The notes beneath the pieces are model-generated. The model was not told the DNA's origin. It ran no database searches and saw nothing but the letters and a program-made list of their open reading frames with translations. Shown in pieces: positions 12,114 through 22,866 of a stretch of 64,000 nt of DNA; the stretch's first letter is position 1, and every line of letters begins with the position of its first letter. The translations under genes were made by a program, and so were the position numbers. The stretch is from the NCBI GenBank assembly GCA_036426205.1, contig CM071568.1, positions 305,493,682-305,557,681 on the forward strand, written 5' to 3'. The stretch is from Ascaphus truei (Eukaryota > Chordata > Amphibia > Anura > Ascaphidae).

Positions 12114-12490
12114 ATGAAGAAAATAGGGGCTGGCTCCTGAGGCTACACAAGGGAGCGGGCTGCCTATTAATGGCACTGCAGGAGGGGTAACTTCACTGAG
12201 GCGCCCTTTGGGAAGAGTAGCTACCCTTCTGTACCCCACCACGGCGAGATAGGGGAACAGGAAGCTCTGGGATTGCGCTCACGACACCTGTGCACCCCAT
12301 ATATGAAGAAAATGAAGAGTCAGGTCCCGAGGCTGCACCGGGGAGCTGACGACCCATTATTGGCACTGCAGGAGGGGTGACTTCCCTGAGGCGCCCCCAG
12401 GGAAGAGTAGTTACCCTCCTGCACCCATGATGAAGAGAGAGGTGAGGGGGCAGGGAATCTGAGGTGCGCTCGAGATCCCTGCGTACCCTG
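12114..12490. repeat. Two tandem copies of a roughly 187-bp unit
   Basis: Blocks 12114-12300 and 12303-12490 share atgaagaaaat, aggctgcac, ggcactgcaggaggggt, gaggcgcc, ggaagagtag and ctgtgcacccc-like segments in order. Both begin with an ATG-AAG-AAA-like string. The array is noncoding or part of an untranslated leader as far as can be seen. Confidence 0.65.
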
Positions 12491-12975
12491 CAATAAGAGT
12501 TATTGCGGTCCCTGTGCGAGGCGTTCCCTGATGCTACCCCAGGGCGCGTGACACTCAAGGATTTACAGGGACAGAACTGTGTATTTGTGGCTCCTGAATG
12601 CAAACGGAGACCACACTGTGCTTAACTATGTGCTATCGCACTCTGGCAGTTCCTGCTCCTACAGGGATGTCATGTATTTGTTCTACCTCAAATGGCGGCT
12701 CCAGCTCACTGGGGGCCACATGGACTCTCTATGTGCTCAAAATGTCGCTTCCCGCCTTACCAGGGAAGCCATGTGCTGTTCTGCTAAATTTCTGCACTTT
12801 GCAAGCTTGTACTGCTCTTCAGCTTGCAAGAAAGTGCGGGAACTATTCAAACCCCTCCCCCTTTGCGTGTTCTGGATTGGACTGTCCTTTCTACCAGGGG
12901 GAGGAGCTCCGTGTGGCTGGAGGATCCTGCAGGAAGTGAGGAGCCAGGCGCACGTGTACCACAGAGACAGCAGTT

Positions 12976-13569
12976 GTGCCTTTGAACTGCTGCCTGCTAT
13001 CTATGGCCATGGAGAATTGTGGACAAGTCTACGAATTGACCGGAGGAGTCTTAGTCATTATAGTCATTAGGGACTCCCCTGAGAATAAACTACTTGGGAT
13101 CTCCCCTTATGTGACTATCCTGGCGGCTCTCTTCACCTTATGGAAAGCTGCTCCGTATGCCGTGTGCCTTATCTGCGGGCTAGGCTTGATGGCCCCGCAG
13201 AACCTGATCTCATCATGAGCACTGACTGGGGAGCTGCGCACCCTCTACACCCTGGTGCGTAAGTTATCCCAGCTAGCTCAGGCATCCGCTGACGATGCTG
13301 CACACCACTATATCACTATGGTATATGAACTGGTCTATCCTGACCTACAAGTGGTGTCCATGTACCCCTCATCCAGGTCCAGCATGGACCTTCCTATCGT
13401 CCGGTATGGCGGCTGGAAAGACGGCTCTCTGCTTGGGCCAACTGCCTGGGTGAATGCCTTTCACATTGTACCTGGTGCTGCTCCACCTCCGGAGTCGTCC
13501 TCTGCACCTGTGGCGCTAAGTGGCCTGCAAGTCCGAGCCCTGCGGGATGCCCCCACCTGCCTACTGTGA
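12976..13569 (+). CDS. Unrecognised ORF with one in-frame stop, upstream of the 435-codon ORF
   Basis: Frame 1 is open from 12976, broken by TGA at 13216-13218, then open again to 13567. The second part (from about 13220) includes LRTLYTLVRKLSQLAQ and SMDLPIVRYGGWKDG, which look more protein-like than chance. Its 3' end overlaps the start of the next ORF in another frame, as in gag-pol-like or frameshifted genes. No family was recognised. It could be the N-terminal part of the same decayed element protein. Confidence 0.3.
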
Positions 13570-14854
13570 CGTGCGTCCTGCTACTGCTCCGGTGAGCCGC
13601 TCCGTGAGGGAGGTACCTTTCGTTGAAACTGCCGCTGTTCCAGCTACCACCGAGGTATCGGCCGACGCCTCCCACGTACCCAATGCTGCTGGGATCCGCC
13701 CTGCTGCGGCTGACGGTGGTGAGCTGTGTATCCTGTCTACAGATCCCCGCTGGGATCAAGCCCAGAAAGATGCGGAGCTGTATGTACGGCGTCAACAGGA
13801 GATGTGCGAGGCCTGCGCTCGTGCGTTGACCTACATGCGAGTTGCTGAACGCAACTACGATGACCTGCTGCTCCAGAGTCGACTGTCGGGAGAAGTACCG
13901 GCCGGTACCACCCCTGATGACTGCATCGACTCTACTGTCGCTACTCCACCACCGGGAGCTAAGATGGCCGCTGAGTCGCCCAACCGGGTGAGCTCCAGAG
14001 AGATCCAGGCCGCTCCGGTGAGTACTACCCTTCTGGTTGAACCTTTCCTCCTGACATGCAGGGAGCGGAAGAAGTCCCGGGAGGCCCTTCAGGCCAAGGC
14101 GCTGGCTGAAGCCCGCTGCCATAAGAGCAGAGGGAGGGGCAAAATGAACTTGAACCAGGACTGTGCCATTGCTCCTCCCGGGGAGAGTTCCCTGAACATG
14201 ACCCCTAGAGACTTTGGTGCTGGCCCCTTGTCACCGGAGGTCCCAGTCCCTGAGTCATCTGCCCTTTTCGCCCCCTCTTCCCTGTCCATCACCAGTCCCA
14301 CGGTGCGGCCCTTGACCCCCAGGCCCTTGTCACCCGTGACTCTCTATGGACAATCTGATGTTATGTCTGTTATGCCTGATATGCATTTGGAAGGGTCTGT
14401 GCAGTGGGGGGATTGTGATGATGTGGGGATGAGTTCAGAAGTATCCGCCAGTGTATTGTCTCCTATGTGGGAAGGTCCTATATTCTGGGTGCTGCCGGGT
14501 ACTGCTACTGACCGAAGCCTAGTGAAATTTAGTAGAGCAGCCCGAGTAATTATTCATAGGTTCAGGAACATGGGATATGAGTTTCCATACCTTCCTGAAA
14601 AATTGATGCGCAGTGTTGAGACCCACTGCCTAGAGTGGGTGAAAGAAGCCACCCTGGCCCACCTAGCCCTCAATGCTAGTGACTCCTCCTATGTGGATGT
14701 TGACAGAGCTCCCCAATTATTAAAATTATGGATGGTTGGTAGAGATATTCACATAGATAGAGTGGAGTATATCTCCGAATATGGAAAGTGCAGGTGCTAC
14801 TCCGTTAAAGTACCTGATGACATTGGAAGAATGATCGGGTGCTGGGAACGTTAG
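13547..14854 (+). CDS. Unrecognised 435-codon ORF, possibly a retroelement gag-like or captured protein
   Basis: The first ATG in the open frame is at 13547; the frame is open from about 13520 and stops at 14852-14854. The N-terminal half is rich in Ala, Pro and charged residues, with a helical stretch around DAELYVRRQQEMCEACARAL. A basic patch (RERKKSREALQAK) follows, then a Ser/Pro linker (about residues 225-280). The C-terminal 130 residues look like a compact domain (LVKFSRAARVIIHRF, AHLALNASDSSYVDVD, ISEYGKCRCYSVKVPDD). No zinc knuckle, protease or RT was seen. A hammerhead core lies just downstream on the other strand. Protein-coding status is plausible but unproven. Confidence 0.45.
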   Translation: MPPPAYCDVRPATAPVSRSVREVPFVETAAVPATTEVSADASHVPNAAGIRPAAADGGELCILSTDPRWDQAQKDAELYVRRQQEMCEACARALTYMRVAERNYDDLLLQSRLSGEVPAGTTPDDCIDSTVATPPPGAKMAAESPNRVSSREIQAAPVSTTLLVEPFLLTCRERKKSREALQAKALAEARCHKSRGRGKMNLNQDCAIAPPGESSLNMTPRDFGAGPLSPEVPVPESSALFAPSSLSITSPTVRPLTPRPLSPVTLYGQSDVMSVMPDMHLEGSVQWGDCDDVGMSSEVSASVLSPMWEGPIFWVLPGTATDRSLVKFSRAARVIIHRFRNMGYEFPYLPEKLMRSVETHCLEWVKEATLAHLALNASDSSYVDVDRAPQLLKLWMVGRDIHIDRVEYISEYGKCRCYSVKVPDDIGRMIGCWER

Positions 14855-14976
14855 ATGTTAAAAAACAGACCTTAAGCACTGAACTGCTTCCGTGTACTCC
14901 TCGTGACAGGGCTGGGCTCAAACAGCTACACAATCAGACCGTCGTCACGGCCGTGCGTCGCTGCATAATGACGTCA

Positions 14977-15010
14977 CCAACGCGTTTCGTGTCATGTGAC
15001 ACTTCATCAG
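14977..15010 (-). ncRNA. Hammerhead ribozyme core (type I-like)
   Basis: On the minus strand the order is CTGATGA (15010-15004), A, stem II GTGTC (15002-14998) with loop ACAT and perfect partner GACAC (14993-14989), GAAA (14988-14985), CGCG, then TT (14980-14979) and GG. This gives both conserved hammerhead core boxes and a 5-bp stem II. Cleavage would be expected after the second U (14979). Stem III would be the self-complementary ACGCGU, which suits a dimeric ribozyme. Stem I has only about three pairs. Hammerheads of this kind are known in Penelope-like elements and amphibian repeats. Confidence 0.7.
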
Positions 15011-15246
15011 GGCTTGGCCATAAACTCTCAAAGGGGCCTTAATGTACCTCCTATGGCAAATGTATCAACCAATGAGAAACCATGTCTGGTTAAAAAGGAT
15101 CAACCCTCCAATCACAAACAACTTTACATACGGTTACAAAGACAAAACTCAAAATAAAATGAAAACGTACCTAAAAATACAATTTAATAATAGCTACTAG
15201 TTAGCCCATTGCTAACCACATCACATCTTGCTGAAAAAAATCAAAT

Positions 15247-15335
15247 TTAAACTCTGTGCCCAGGACATACTTGAAAACGAGAGGTAACTCCCAATGTATT
15301 ACTTCCTGGTAATTTTTTAAAATAAATAAATCATG
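15247..15335 (+). mobile_element. Solo 3' tail of the LINE family seen at 10.3-10.9 kb
   Basis: The segment aactctgtgcccaggacata through aataaataaatc is nearly identical to 10813-10898. It is a strongly 5' truncated insertion. It is followed by catgtgtgtgttatgggcta, a string that also follows the LINE at 10.9 kb and recurs without a LINE at 17225. Confidence 0.65.
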
Positions 15336-15439
15336 TGTGTGTTATGGGCTATAGCTTCTCTGTGTGAGGCCGACATGTAAAAGAGGAAGCACCTTCCGAG
15401 CTGAAGCAGAAAGAGGAAATAAGAGGCAGGGGGAGGCGT

Positions 15440-16405
15440 GAGCACAGAAAGAAGATCATCTAGCAGGGGCATAGAATATATCACCAGACGGCACTGCACA
15501 CACACGGGCACAGAGTATATCACCAGATGTCACTACACACACGGGCAAAGAGTATATCACCAGGCGGCACTGCACACACACGGGCACAGAGTATATCACC
15601 AGACGTCACTACACACACAGCACAGAGTATATCACCAGACGTCACTACACACACAGCACAGAGTATACCACCAGACGTCTCTACACACATGGGCACAGAG
15701 TATATCACCAGACGTCACTACACACACGGGCACAGAGTATATCACCAGACGTCACTACACACACAGCACAGAGTATATCACCAGACGTCACTACACACAC
15801 AGGCATAGAGTATATCACCAGACGTCACTACACACACAGCACAGAGTATATCACCAGACGTCACTACACACACGGGCACAGAGTATATCACCAGACCGCA
15901 CTACACACACGGGCACAGAGTATATCACCAGACGTCACTACACACACGGGCACAGAGTATATCACCAGACGTCACTACACACACGGGCACAGAGTATATT
16001 ACCAGACGTCACTACACACACGGACACAGAGTATATCACCAGACGTCACTACACACGCGGCACAGAGTATATCACCAGACCTCACTACACACACGGGCAC
16101 AGAGTATATCACCAGACGTCACTACACACACGGGCACAGAGTATATCTCCAGATGTCACTACACACACAGCACAGAGTATATCACCAGACATCACTACAC
16201 ACACGGGCACAGAGTATATCACCAGACCTCACTACACACACGGGCACAGAGTATATCTCCAGACGTCACTACACACACGGGCACAGAGTATATCACCAGA
16301 CGTCACTACACACACAGCACAGAGTATATCACCAGACACACAGCACAGAGTATATCACCAGACGTCACACAGCACAGAGTATATCACCAGACCGCACTAT
16401 ATACG
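15440..16405. repeat. Minisatellite 1, about 25 units of 36/37 bp
   Basis: The unit is gggcacagagtatatcacca plus gacgtcactacacacac (37 bp); a 36-bp variant reads cacagcacag. All forward frames stay open because 37-bp units rotate the frame without ever making a stop. The long apparent proteins here are therefore by-products of the repeat. Each unit carries a CGTCA half-site. The left flank (aggaagcaccttccgagctg) is shared with minisatellite 2. Confidence 0.9.
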
Positions 16406-17289
16406 GTGGGAGATGGGGGTGAGATTGTCACTATGTTTCTCACCAGCCCACAGCCAGCACCACGTGCAGCTCTCACCACGGGGCGATCACCGCAACTTGC
16501 TTGGGTGTCCACCAGGGGTCACTGTTCCATATGAGCTCAGGAGGAGCTGGATAGAGGCGCTCTGGCCTCCCCTCTTCCCTCTCTATGGTCCCTCTGCTGC
16601 AGCCGGATGTCCTGGTGTGTGAGGTTTGATTCCGGCAGGAAACACTGACCCTGAGCACAGACTGTCCCACATCCTGAGGAGGGAATCCAGGTCACTCCCA
16701 CAGGGAAGGACTGAGAGATCACAGGGGCTCCCCCCACCCTCCATAGGAAGTACACACACAGTGAGGGGGGGATAAAGTGCACATCTCAGGCACTGAGGGG
16801 GGGACACACTGAGGAATAGGCTCTGAAGCCTCTAAGTCCCTTTTCCTGTGCCCCCCTCACATTGCCCACCCCCTGCTGCACAGAGATCTTCAGCCTGTGT
16901 TATTGGGTAAGTGCTTTCCTCCTCCTCCCTTCCCCTCCCTTGTGTGACCTGTGCACATTATCCCAGTGCTGCTCTGAGCTTCCTTACACACAGGAGCCTG
17001 AGAGGCTGAGCCTCTGATAGTGAGGGGGAGCCTCTGGCACTGGGGGGGTTACTCCTCCTGTATCACAGGGACTGGGAGATAATGGGGGTTATTTTACATT
17101 GGGAATTAACATTAGGAATCAGTGAGGATAAGATTGGGAAAGTTATTAAATAGAGTTAGAAAGTAATTAGATTGAGGGAGTATTGGTTGGAGTTTAACTC
17201 CTTCATTACCACAGGGGCCAGCATCATGTGTGTGTTATGGGCTATAGCTTCTCTGTGTGAGGCTGACCCGTTTGCCCGGGGACAGTCCT
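16406..17289. other. No recognised gene; G-rich single-copy-like sequence
   Basis: There is no convincing ORF. A GT-donor-like string (ttgggtaagtgc) lies near 16903-16914, so this could hold an untranslated exon. catgtgtgtgttatgggcta recurs at 17225 without an attached LINE tail. Confidence 0.35.
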
Positions 17290-18000
17290 GGTATGTATGT
17301 ATCAAGGGGAGAGGAAAAACAAAAGGCGCAAACCACTGACCACAATGCTTAAATTACTAAACACTAATAAGATTGTAATGCAATGAAAGTCCAATCTGTG
17401 GAATCCTGGATTGAGTGGGATCTATAAATGAGAAGATAGCCAGATATGGTGAAGTATTTATGTATTATTGACGCACAACGTAAGCACAGATCCTACTTGC
17501 GAAATCACAGATAAAAATGAGCATGTCAGGATAAAATCCTTGTCTGGAACTATAATACGGGAACTGTTAGCCTCAGGATCAAATCCAAAGGATGCCGTCT
17601 GCGTCCGACGTCTGTATATGCAGATCTCCTCCTCGGCTGGAAATCTCGTGATGTCAGCGTGATGACGCTCCGCTTTCACTTCAGATATACAGAAGCTCCC
17701 CTGTGGGTAAAATCATTCGGAAATGTCGTTAATAGCAGTTTTTAAGTTCCAATTGCCTTGAATTTGGCATATAGTCCAGCAAGCTAGTAAAATCCAAGGG
17801 ACAAGACTACCGTATCCCTACGCGTTTCGTCTAAAAACCCTTTATCAAAGGGTGTGATACCTTGAGATCCCACTCAATCCAGGATTCTACAGATTGGACT
17901 TTCATTGCACTGCATCTTTATTAGTGTTTAGTAATTTAAGCATTGTGGTCAGTGGTTTGCGCCTTTTTTGTTTTTCGTCTCCCCTTGATATATATTGTAT
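17290..18000. repeat. Foldback element with inverted arms of about 130 bp
   Basis: Bases about 17291-17424 (caaggggagaggaaaaac through gattgagtgggatct) are the reverse complement of about 17866-18000. Between the arms lies a minus-strand string GACGAAACGCGTAGGG (17830-17815), a decayed hammerhead-like 3' half. The duplicated block at 20455-20990 retains only the right arm. Confidence 0.75.
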
Positions 18001-18093
18001 CTTTGTGTTTCCTTTACATCGTGGCAGCCTCCACAGATACATATTAATACTGTTTGTTAGATATATTTGTGCACCTCTTTCTCTCCTATGTAT

Positions 18094-18210
18094 GTATGTC
18101 TTTATATAGCGCCATTAATATACATAGCGCTTCACATTAGTAATACACGTGACAATCGTATAAATAACACATAGTACAAATAACAGATCATGGGAATAAG
18201 TGCTAATGGT
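18094..18210 (-). mobile_element. 3' end piece of an L2-like LINE
   Basis: tatatagcgccattaatata through acacgtgacaatcgtataaa is the same 3' end as at 20885-20970, where the full element follows. Here the LINE stops at about 18210. It lies within the block duplicated at 20455-20990. Confidence 0.65.
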
Positions 18211-19456
18211 ACGCCTAGATCTAGACATTGGATTAGGTAGAGCAAGCCGAACACCTGGAGATTCCTCAACTACATGAGACAGCGAAGATTTTGTAAATTA
18301 CCTAAAGGGAGCATGGGAGATATTCGAGAATACAAACCAGGAACATAAGACGAACCCCATACTTTTTGGGGAAACATCAAAAGCAGTAATTAGGAGCGAT
18401 CTCATGTCATATGTCTCTAGAAGGAAGAAACAGGCAACCCAGGAGTTCTAAGGATGAGAAGAAAAGAAAGCGCACACTTCCTGGTGCAAATAAAGTTTTA
18501 CTAGGTTAAAATCACAGAAAAAAATCCATCAACAATACACTCTCAAACATCCGGTCAGTTTAGGCAGTATGTGGTGATCCACAGATGCGTGCTGGAGTTG
18601 TGCAGGGTTGTCTTTGCGTGGGGATACTATGCCAGCTGCTACAGCGCGTCCGCTGCCTGCTTCCGCCCCCCCAGGGGTTGGAGTGCCTTTCCGTGTCACG
18701 TGACGGCTTCAGACTGCGTCACCACGTGATCTCCTCAAGTTCCCCCTCCTCCGTAGGGCGTCGCAACAGCGCGGCATTTCAGGGATGATCTCACCACAGC
18801 CCGGTCTAACAAAGTCAGCCCGCTCCCTGTCTTCTCCCTCACGAAGTTCAGCACTGCAGTACTCTCAGTCACGATCCTCCTTGCACCATTCAAGTCACCG
18901 TACATGTTTCGAGGCGTGGGGGGGGCGTGGGTTGAATTCCGGCGTGGATAATATTACCGCAGCTCCGCACCGTCTGTAACTTGGCGGGAATCTGTTTGCC
19001 GCCGGCAGGCCGTGGTCACTGCTTGGCATGGCCTCCGGGAAGATAGTCTTTACATATAATATATATATATGGCTCTGAGCCCAGACCTCTGAGGGACGCG
19101 CAGCGTCCGCTGTGTCCCTAACTAACTTCTGAATAATAAGGTGCAGGAGCCCTAACCTGGGGCCTGTCCCTGAAACAACACAACTACTGGAGGCTCAGGG
19201 CTATCTGGGGCCTAAGGGGCTGCTGGCCTAATGCAGGGAGTCACTGACTCCTGCACCCTACCTCCTTCCCCTAGCTGCTCCGGTCGCCGACTGGCTAATG
19301 CGCTCAGAGCCCGCGAAATGTATCGAATCTCCTCTGCAGGGAGATACTCCAGCCCTATTGGCTCCCTGGCGTCACGTGGGGTCCCCTAAGGCTCATGGGA
19401 GCTGTAGTCCCTCTCTAGAGCCCTCTCTCTATTGGCCAGCGTTCGCTGGTCCTTCC
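18211..19456. other. No recognised gene; two E-box type CACGTG sites
   Basis: Short ORFs only. CACGTGA near 18696 and CACGTGAT near 18723 lie in a GC-rich stretch. TA-repeat near 19058-19070. Nothing diagnostic for a gene upstream of the promoter at 19457. Confidence 0.35.
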
Positions 19457-19640
19457 TGCGCATGCGCAACTCTCCCGGGCCGCAGGACTCTCACTGCGCA
19501 TGCGCAACCTTAAGCAAGATGGCGGCGCCCTGCTCGGGAGCCGCCAGGGACCTCAGGAGCACCAGAGTGCTCCCTGCACGGCCCCCACCCTCCAGAAGCG
19601 CCGGCGGGTCTGTCGAGTGACCCCCGGCAGCGGAGGTAAG
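19457..19640 (+). promoter_or_regulatory. CpG-rich promoter with two NRF1 sites, a YY1 site over an ATG, and a splice donor
   Basis: TGCGCATGCGCAA occurs at 19457-19469 and 19495-19507, matching the NRF1 consensus. CAAGATGGCGGC (19515-19526) matches YY1 and includes an ATG at 19519. A donor-like GAG|GTAAGA has its GT at 19636-19637. From the ATG the frame is open for 33 codons and ends with TGA (19618-19620) before the donor, so the ATG may be a leader ORF of an untranslated first exon. This resembles a TATA-less housekeeping promoter. It could serve a host transcript or be a retroelement promoter. Confidence 0.5.
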
Positions 19641-19675
19641 AGGAGGGGGGGTCGCGGGACAGAGGGGACCTGGCT

Positions 19676-20453
19676 ACACATGTAAAACAGGAAGCACCTT
19701 CCGAGCTGAAGCAGAAAGGAAATAAGAGGCAGGGGGTGGCGTGAACACAGAAAGAAGATCAGCTAGCAGAGGCACAGAATATATCACCAGACGTCACTAC
19801 ACACACGGCACAGAGTATATCACCAGACGTCACTACACACATGGGCACAGAGTATATCACCAGACCTCACTACACACACGGCACAGAGTATATCACCAGA
19901 CGTCACTACACACACAGCACAGAGTATATCACCAGACGTCACTACACACACGGCACAGAGTATATCACCAGACCTCACTACACACACAGCACAGAGTATA
20001 TCACCAGACGTCACTACACACACGGGCACAGAGTATATCACCAGACCGCACTACACACACGGGCACAGAGTATATCACCAGACGTCACTACACACACGGG
20101 CACAGAGTATATCACCAGACGTCACTACACACACGGCACAGAGTATATCACCATACATCACTACACACACGGCACAGAGTATATCACCAGACGTCACTAC
20201 ACACACGGCACAGAGTATATCACCAGACGTCACTACACACACGGCACAGAGTATATCACCAGACCTCACTACACACACACAGGCATAGAGTATATCACCA
20301 GACGTCACTACACACACGGCACAGAGTATATCACCAGACGTCACTACACACGGCACAGAGTACATCACCTCACCTCACTACACACACGGGCACAGAGTAT
20401 ATCACCAGACGTCACTACACACACGGGCACAGAGTATATCACCAGACCTCACT
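19676..20453. repeat. Minisatellite 2, about 18 units of 36/37 bp
   Basis: Same unit and same left flank (gaagcaccttccgagctgaa, ggcgtgaacacagaaagaag) as minisatellite 1. Units here more often carry cacacggcacagag (36 bp). It runs directly into the duplicated block at 20455 with no intervening sequence, unlike minisatellite 1. Confidence 0.9.
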
Positions 20454-20454
20454 T

Positions 20455-20990
20455 TCCACTTTCACTTCAGATATACAGAAGCTCCTCTGTGGGTAAAATC
20501 GTTCGGAAATGCCGTTAATAGCGTTTTTTAAATTCCAATTGCCTTGAATAAGGCATATACTCCAGCAAGCTAGTAAAATCCAAGGGACAAGTCTACCGTA
20601 GCCCTACGCGTTTCGTCTAAAAACCCTTTATCAAAGGGTGTGATACCTTGAGATCCCACTCAATCCAGGATTCTGCAGATTGGACTATCATTGCACTGCA
20701 TCTTTATTAGTGTTTAGTAACTAAAGCATTGTGGTCAGTGGTTTGCGCCTTTTTTGTTTTTCCTCTCCCCTTGATATATATTGTATCTGTGTGTTTCCTT
20801 TACATTGTGGCAGCATCCACAGATACATATTAATACTGTTTGTTAGATATATTTGCGCACCTCTCTTTCTCTCCTATGTACGTATGTCTTTATTTATGTA
20901 GCGCCATTAATATACATAGCGCTTCACATTAGTAATACACGTGACAATCGTATAAATAACAAATCATGGGAATAAGTGCTTCAGACATAA
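20455..20990. repeat. Duplicate of 17680-18210, including the right foldback arm and the L2 3' end
   Basis: The block begins with cacttcagatatacagaagc and follows 17682 onward with high similarity. It includes the ACGCGTTTCGT string (20606-20616) and the arm at about 20645-20775. It then continues into the complete L2-like element rather than stopping. Confidence 0.8.
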
Positions 20991-21588
20991 AAGTAATATT
21001 GTAGAAAAGGAGTCCCTGCTCCATAGAGCTTACAATCTAATTGTTGGAGAGAACGTACAAAGACAGGAGGAGGGCATTCAGGTAAGTGCATCTGCAGGGG
21101 GCCAAGCTTTATGTATCGTGTATAGTATTAGCCACGGTGCTACTCATATTCTTCTTTAAGCAAGTTGGTCTTAAAGGTGGATAGAGAGGGTGCTAGTCGG
21201 GTATTGAGGGGTAGGGCATTCCAGAGGTGCGGGGCAGTCAGTGAGAAAGGTTTAAGGCGGGAGAGGGCTTTAGATACAAATGGGGTAGAGAGAAGACATC
21301 CTTGAGCAGAACGCAAGAGTCGGGATTGTGCATAGCGTGAAATTAGGGCTGAGATGTAAGGAGAAGCAGAAGAGTGTAAAGCTTTAAAAATGAGGAGGAG
21401 TATTGAGTGCGAGATTTGATAGGAAGCCAGGAGAGTGATTTCAGCAGGGGAGACGCCGAGACAGATTTAGGAAAGAGTAGTGATTCTGGCAGCAGCATGT
21501 AGGGGAGACAGGTGAGAGGCAGGACGGCCGGACAGCAGTAGGTTACAGTAATCGAGACGGGAGAGAATGAGGGCCTTGAGTCAAAGTT

Positions 21589-22280
21589 TTAGCAGTCGAG
21601 TAACAGAGGAAAGGGCGTATCTTTGTTTCGGAGGAAAAAGCGACAGGTTTTAGATACGTTTTGAATATGAGGGGCAAATGTGAGAGAGGAGTAGAGTGTG
21701 ACCCCAAGGCAGCGTGCTTGGGCTACTGGATGAATGATGGTACTTTGAACAGTAATGTGGAAGGAGGTAGTAGGGCCAGGTTTGGGAGGAAGTATAAGGA
21801 GCTCTGTTTTTGCCATGTTTAAGTCGGCGGATGGCAATCCAGGATGATATCCCAGAGATGCATTCAGAAACTTTGGTCTGTACAGCAGGTGTAATGTAAG
21901 GGATAGAAAGGTAAATTTGTGTGTCGTCAGCATAGAGGTGATATTTATACCCAAGAGATGTGATTAGGTCACCTAGAGAAAGTATGTACAGAGAAAATAG
22001 AAGAGGTCCCAGGACAGAGCCCTGGGGTACCCCCACCGAGAGATCGATAGAGGAGGAGGTGTTAGCAAAAAAAGACACTTAAAGTACGATGGGAGAGGTA
22101 AGAGGAGATCCAGGATAGAGCTTTGTTCCGAATACCAAGAGTATGGAAAATGTGAAGGAGAACAGGGTGGTCCACGGTGTCAAATGCTGCAGAGAGGTCG
22201 AGTAATATGAGCAAAGTGTAATGACCTCTGTCCTTGGCAGCATGGAGGTCATAAGTTATTTTAGTGAGGGCTGTTTCCAT
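21589..22280 (-). pseudogene. L2-like reverse transcriptase palm
   Basis: Two overlapping frames carry LLILLDLSAAFDTVDHPVLL (motif A), [17 protein letters not shown] (motif B) and [13 protein letters not shown] (catalytic YADD). The frame changes near 22070 between motif A and motif B, and again near 21900 after the YADD. All catalytic residues are visible, but no single frame covers them. Confidence 0.8.
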
Positions 22281-22419
22281 GGGGTGAGCAGCGCGGAAGC
22301 TAGATTGAAGAGAGTTGGTGTTGAGAAAATGTAGCAGTCGAGGGAATACAAGACGTTCAAGAAGTTTGGAGGCAAAGGGCAGGATTGAGACAGGTCGATA
22401 GTTAGAAAGACAGGTAGGG

Positions 22420-22866
22420 TCAAGCTTGCTGTTTTTGAGTAAAGTTATAACTGTTGCATGTTTTGAAGGAGGAGGGAAAGGTACCAGAGTAGAGGGTAGA
22501 GTTTAACATCTGAGTGAGAGTAGGAATTATAGTAGGAGCAAGAGGTTTTAGGCGATGGGAGGGAATGGGATCAAGAGGGCAGGTGGTAGAGGGAGAATAG
22601 GAGATCAGCAGTGGCACATCCTCCTCTGAGAGCGGAAAAAGAGTCAATGAAGGCAGGAGGAGAGTTGGGAAGCGGTGTGGGATGGGAGGTGGCAACAGAG
22701 GGGATGTTCTGACGTATGGATNNNNNNNNNNNNNNNNNNNNNNNNNNNNNNNNNNNNNNNNNNNNNNNNNNNNNNNTGGATTCACCTTTTCCTTAAAATA
22801 GTCAGCAAAGTCCTGAGGAGATGGAGGAAGAAGAGGTAGCTGAGGGTGGTCTGAGTAGAGAGTCAA
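22420..22866 (-). pseudogene. L2-like pre-RT region, interrupted by assembly gap
   Basis: The frame contains PPSPQDFADYFKEKV, then the unread gap, then SYSPSTTCPLDPIPSHRLK and TLTQMLNSTLYSGTFP. These match the region just before RT motif A in L2/CR1 elements. The length of missing sequence is unknown. Confidence 0.7.
22722..22776. other. Assembly gap (run of 55 N)
   Basis: Fifty-five undetermined bases inside the LINE. The number may be a placeholder. Confidence 1.

Noticed and set aside
13394..14122. Minus-strand ORF of 242 codons
   Set aside because: Antisense shadow of the 435-codon ORF in a GC-rich segment; no domain.
15480..16400. CRISPR-like array
   Set aside because: Units are contiguous tandem repeats with no unique spacers, and the DNA is eukaryotic.
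15438..16622. A 394-codon ORF rich in His, Thr and Tyr
   Set aside because: It is the 36/37-bp minisatellite read through; all three forward frames are open and the peptide motif rotates with frame.
19741..20518. ORFs of 251 and 225 codons
   Set aside because: Same minisatellite effect in the second array.
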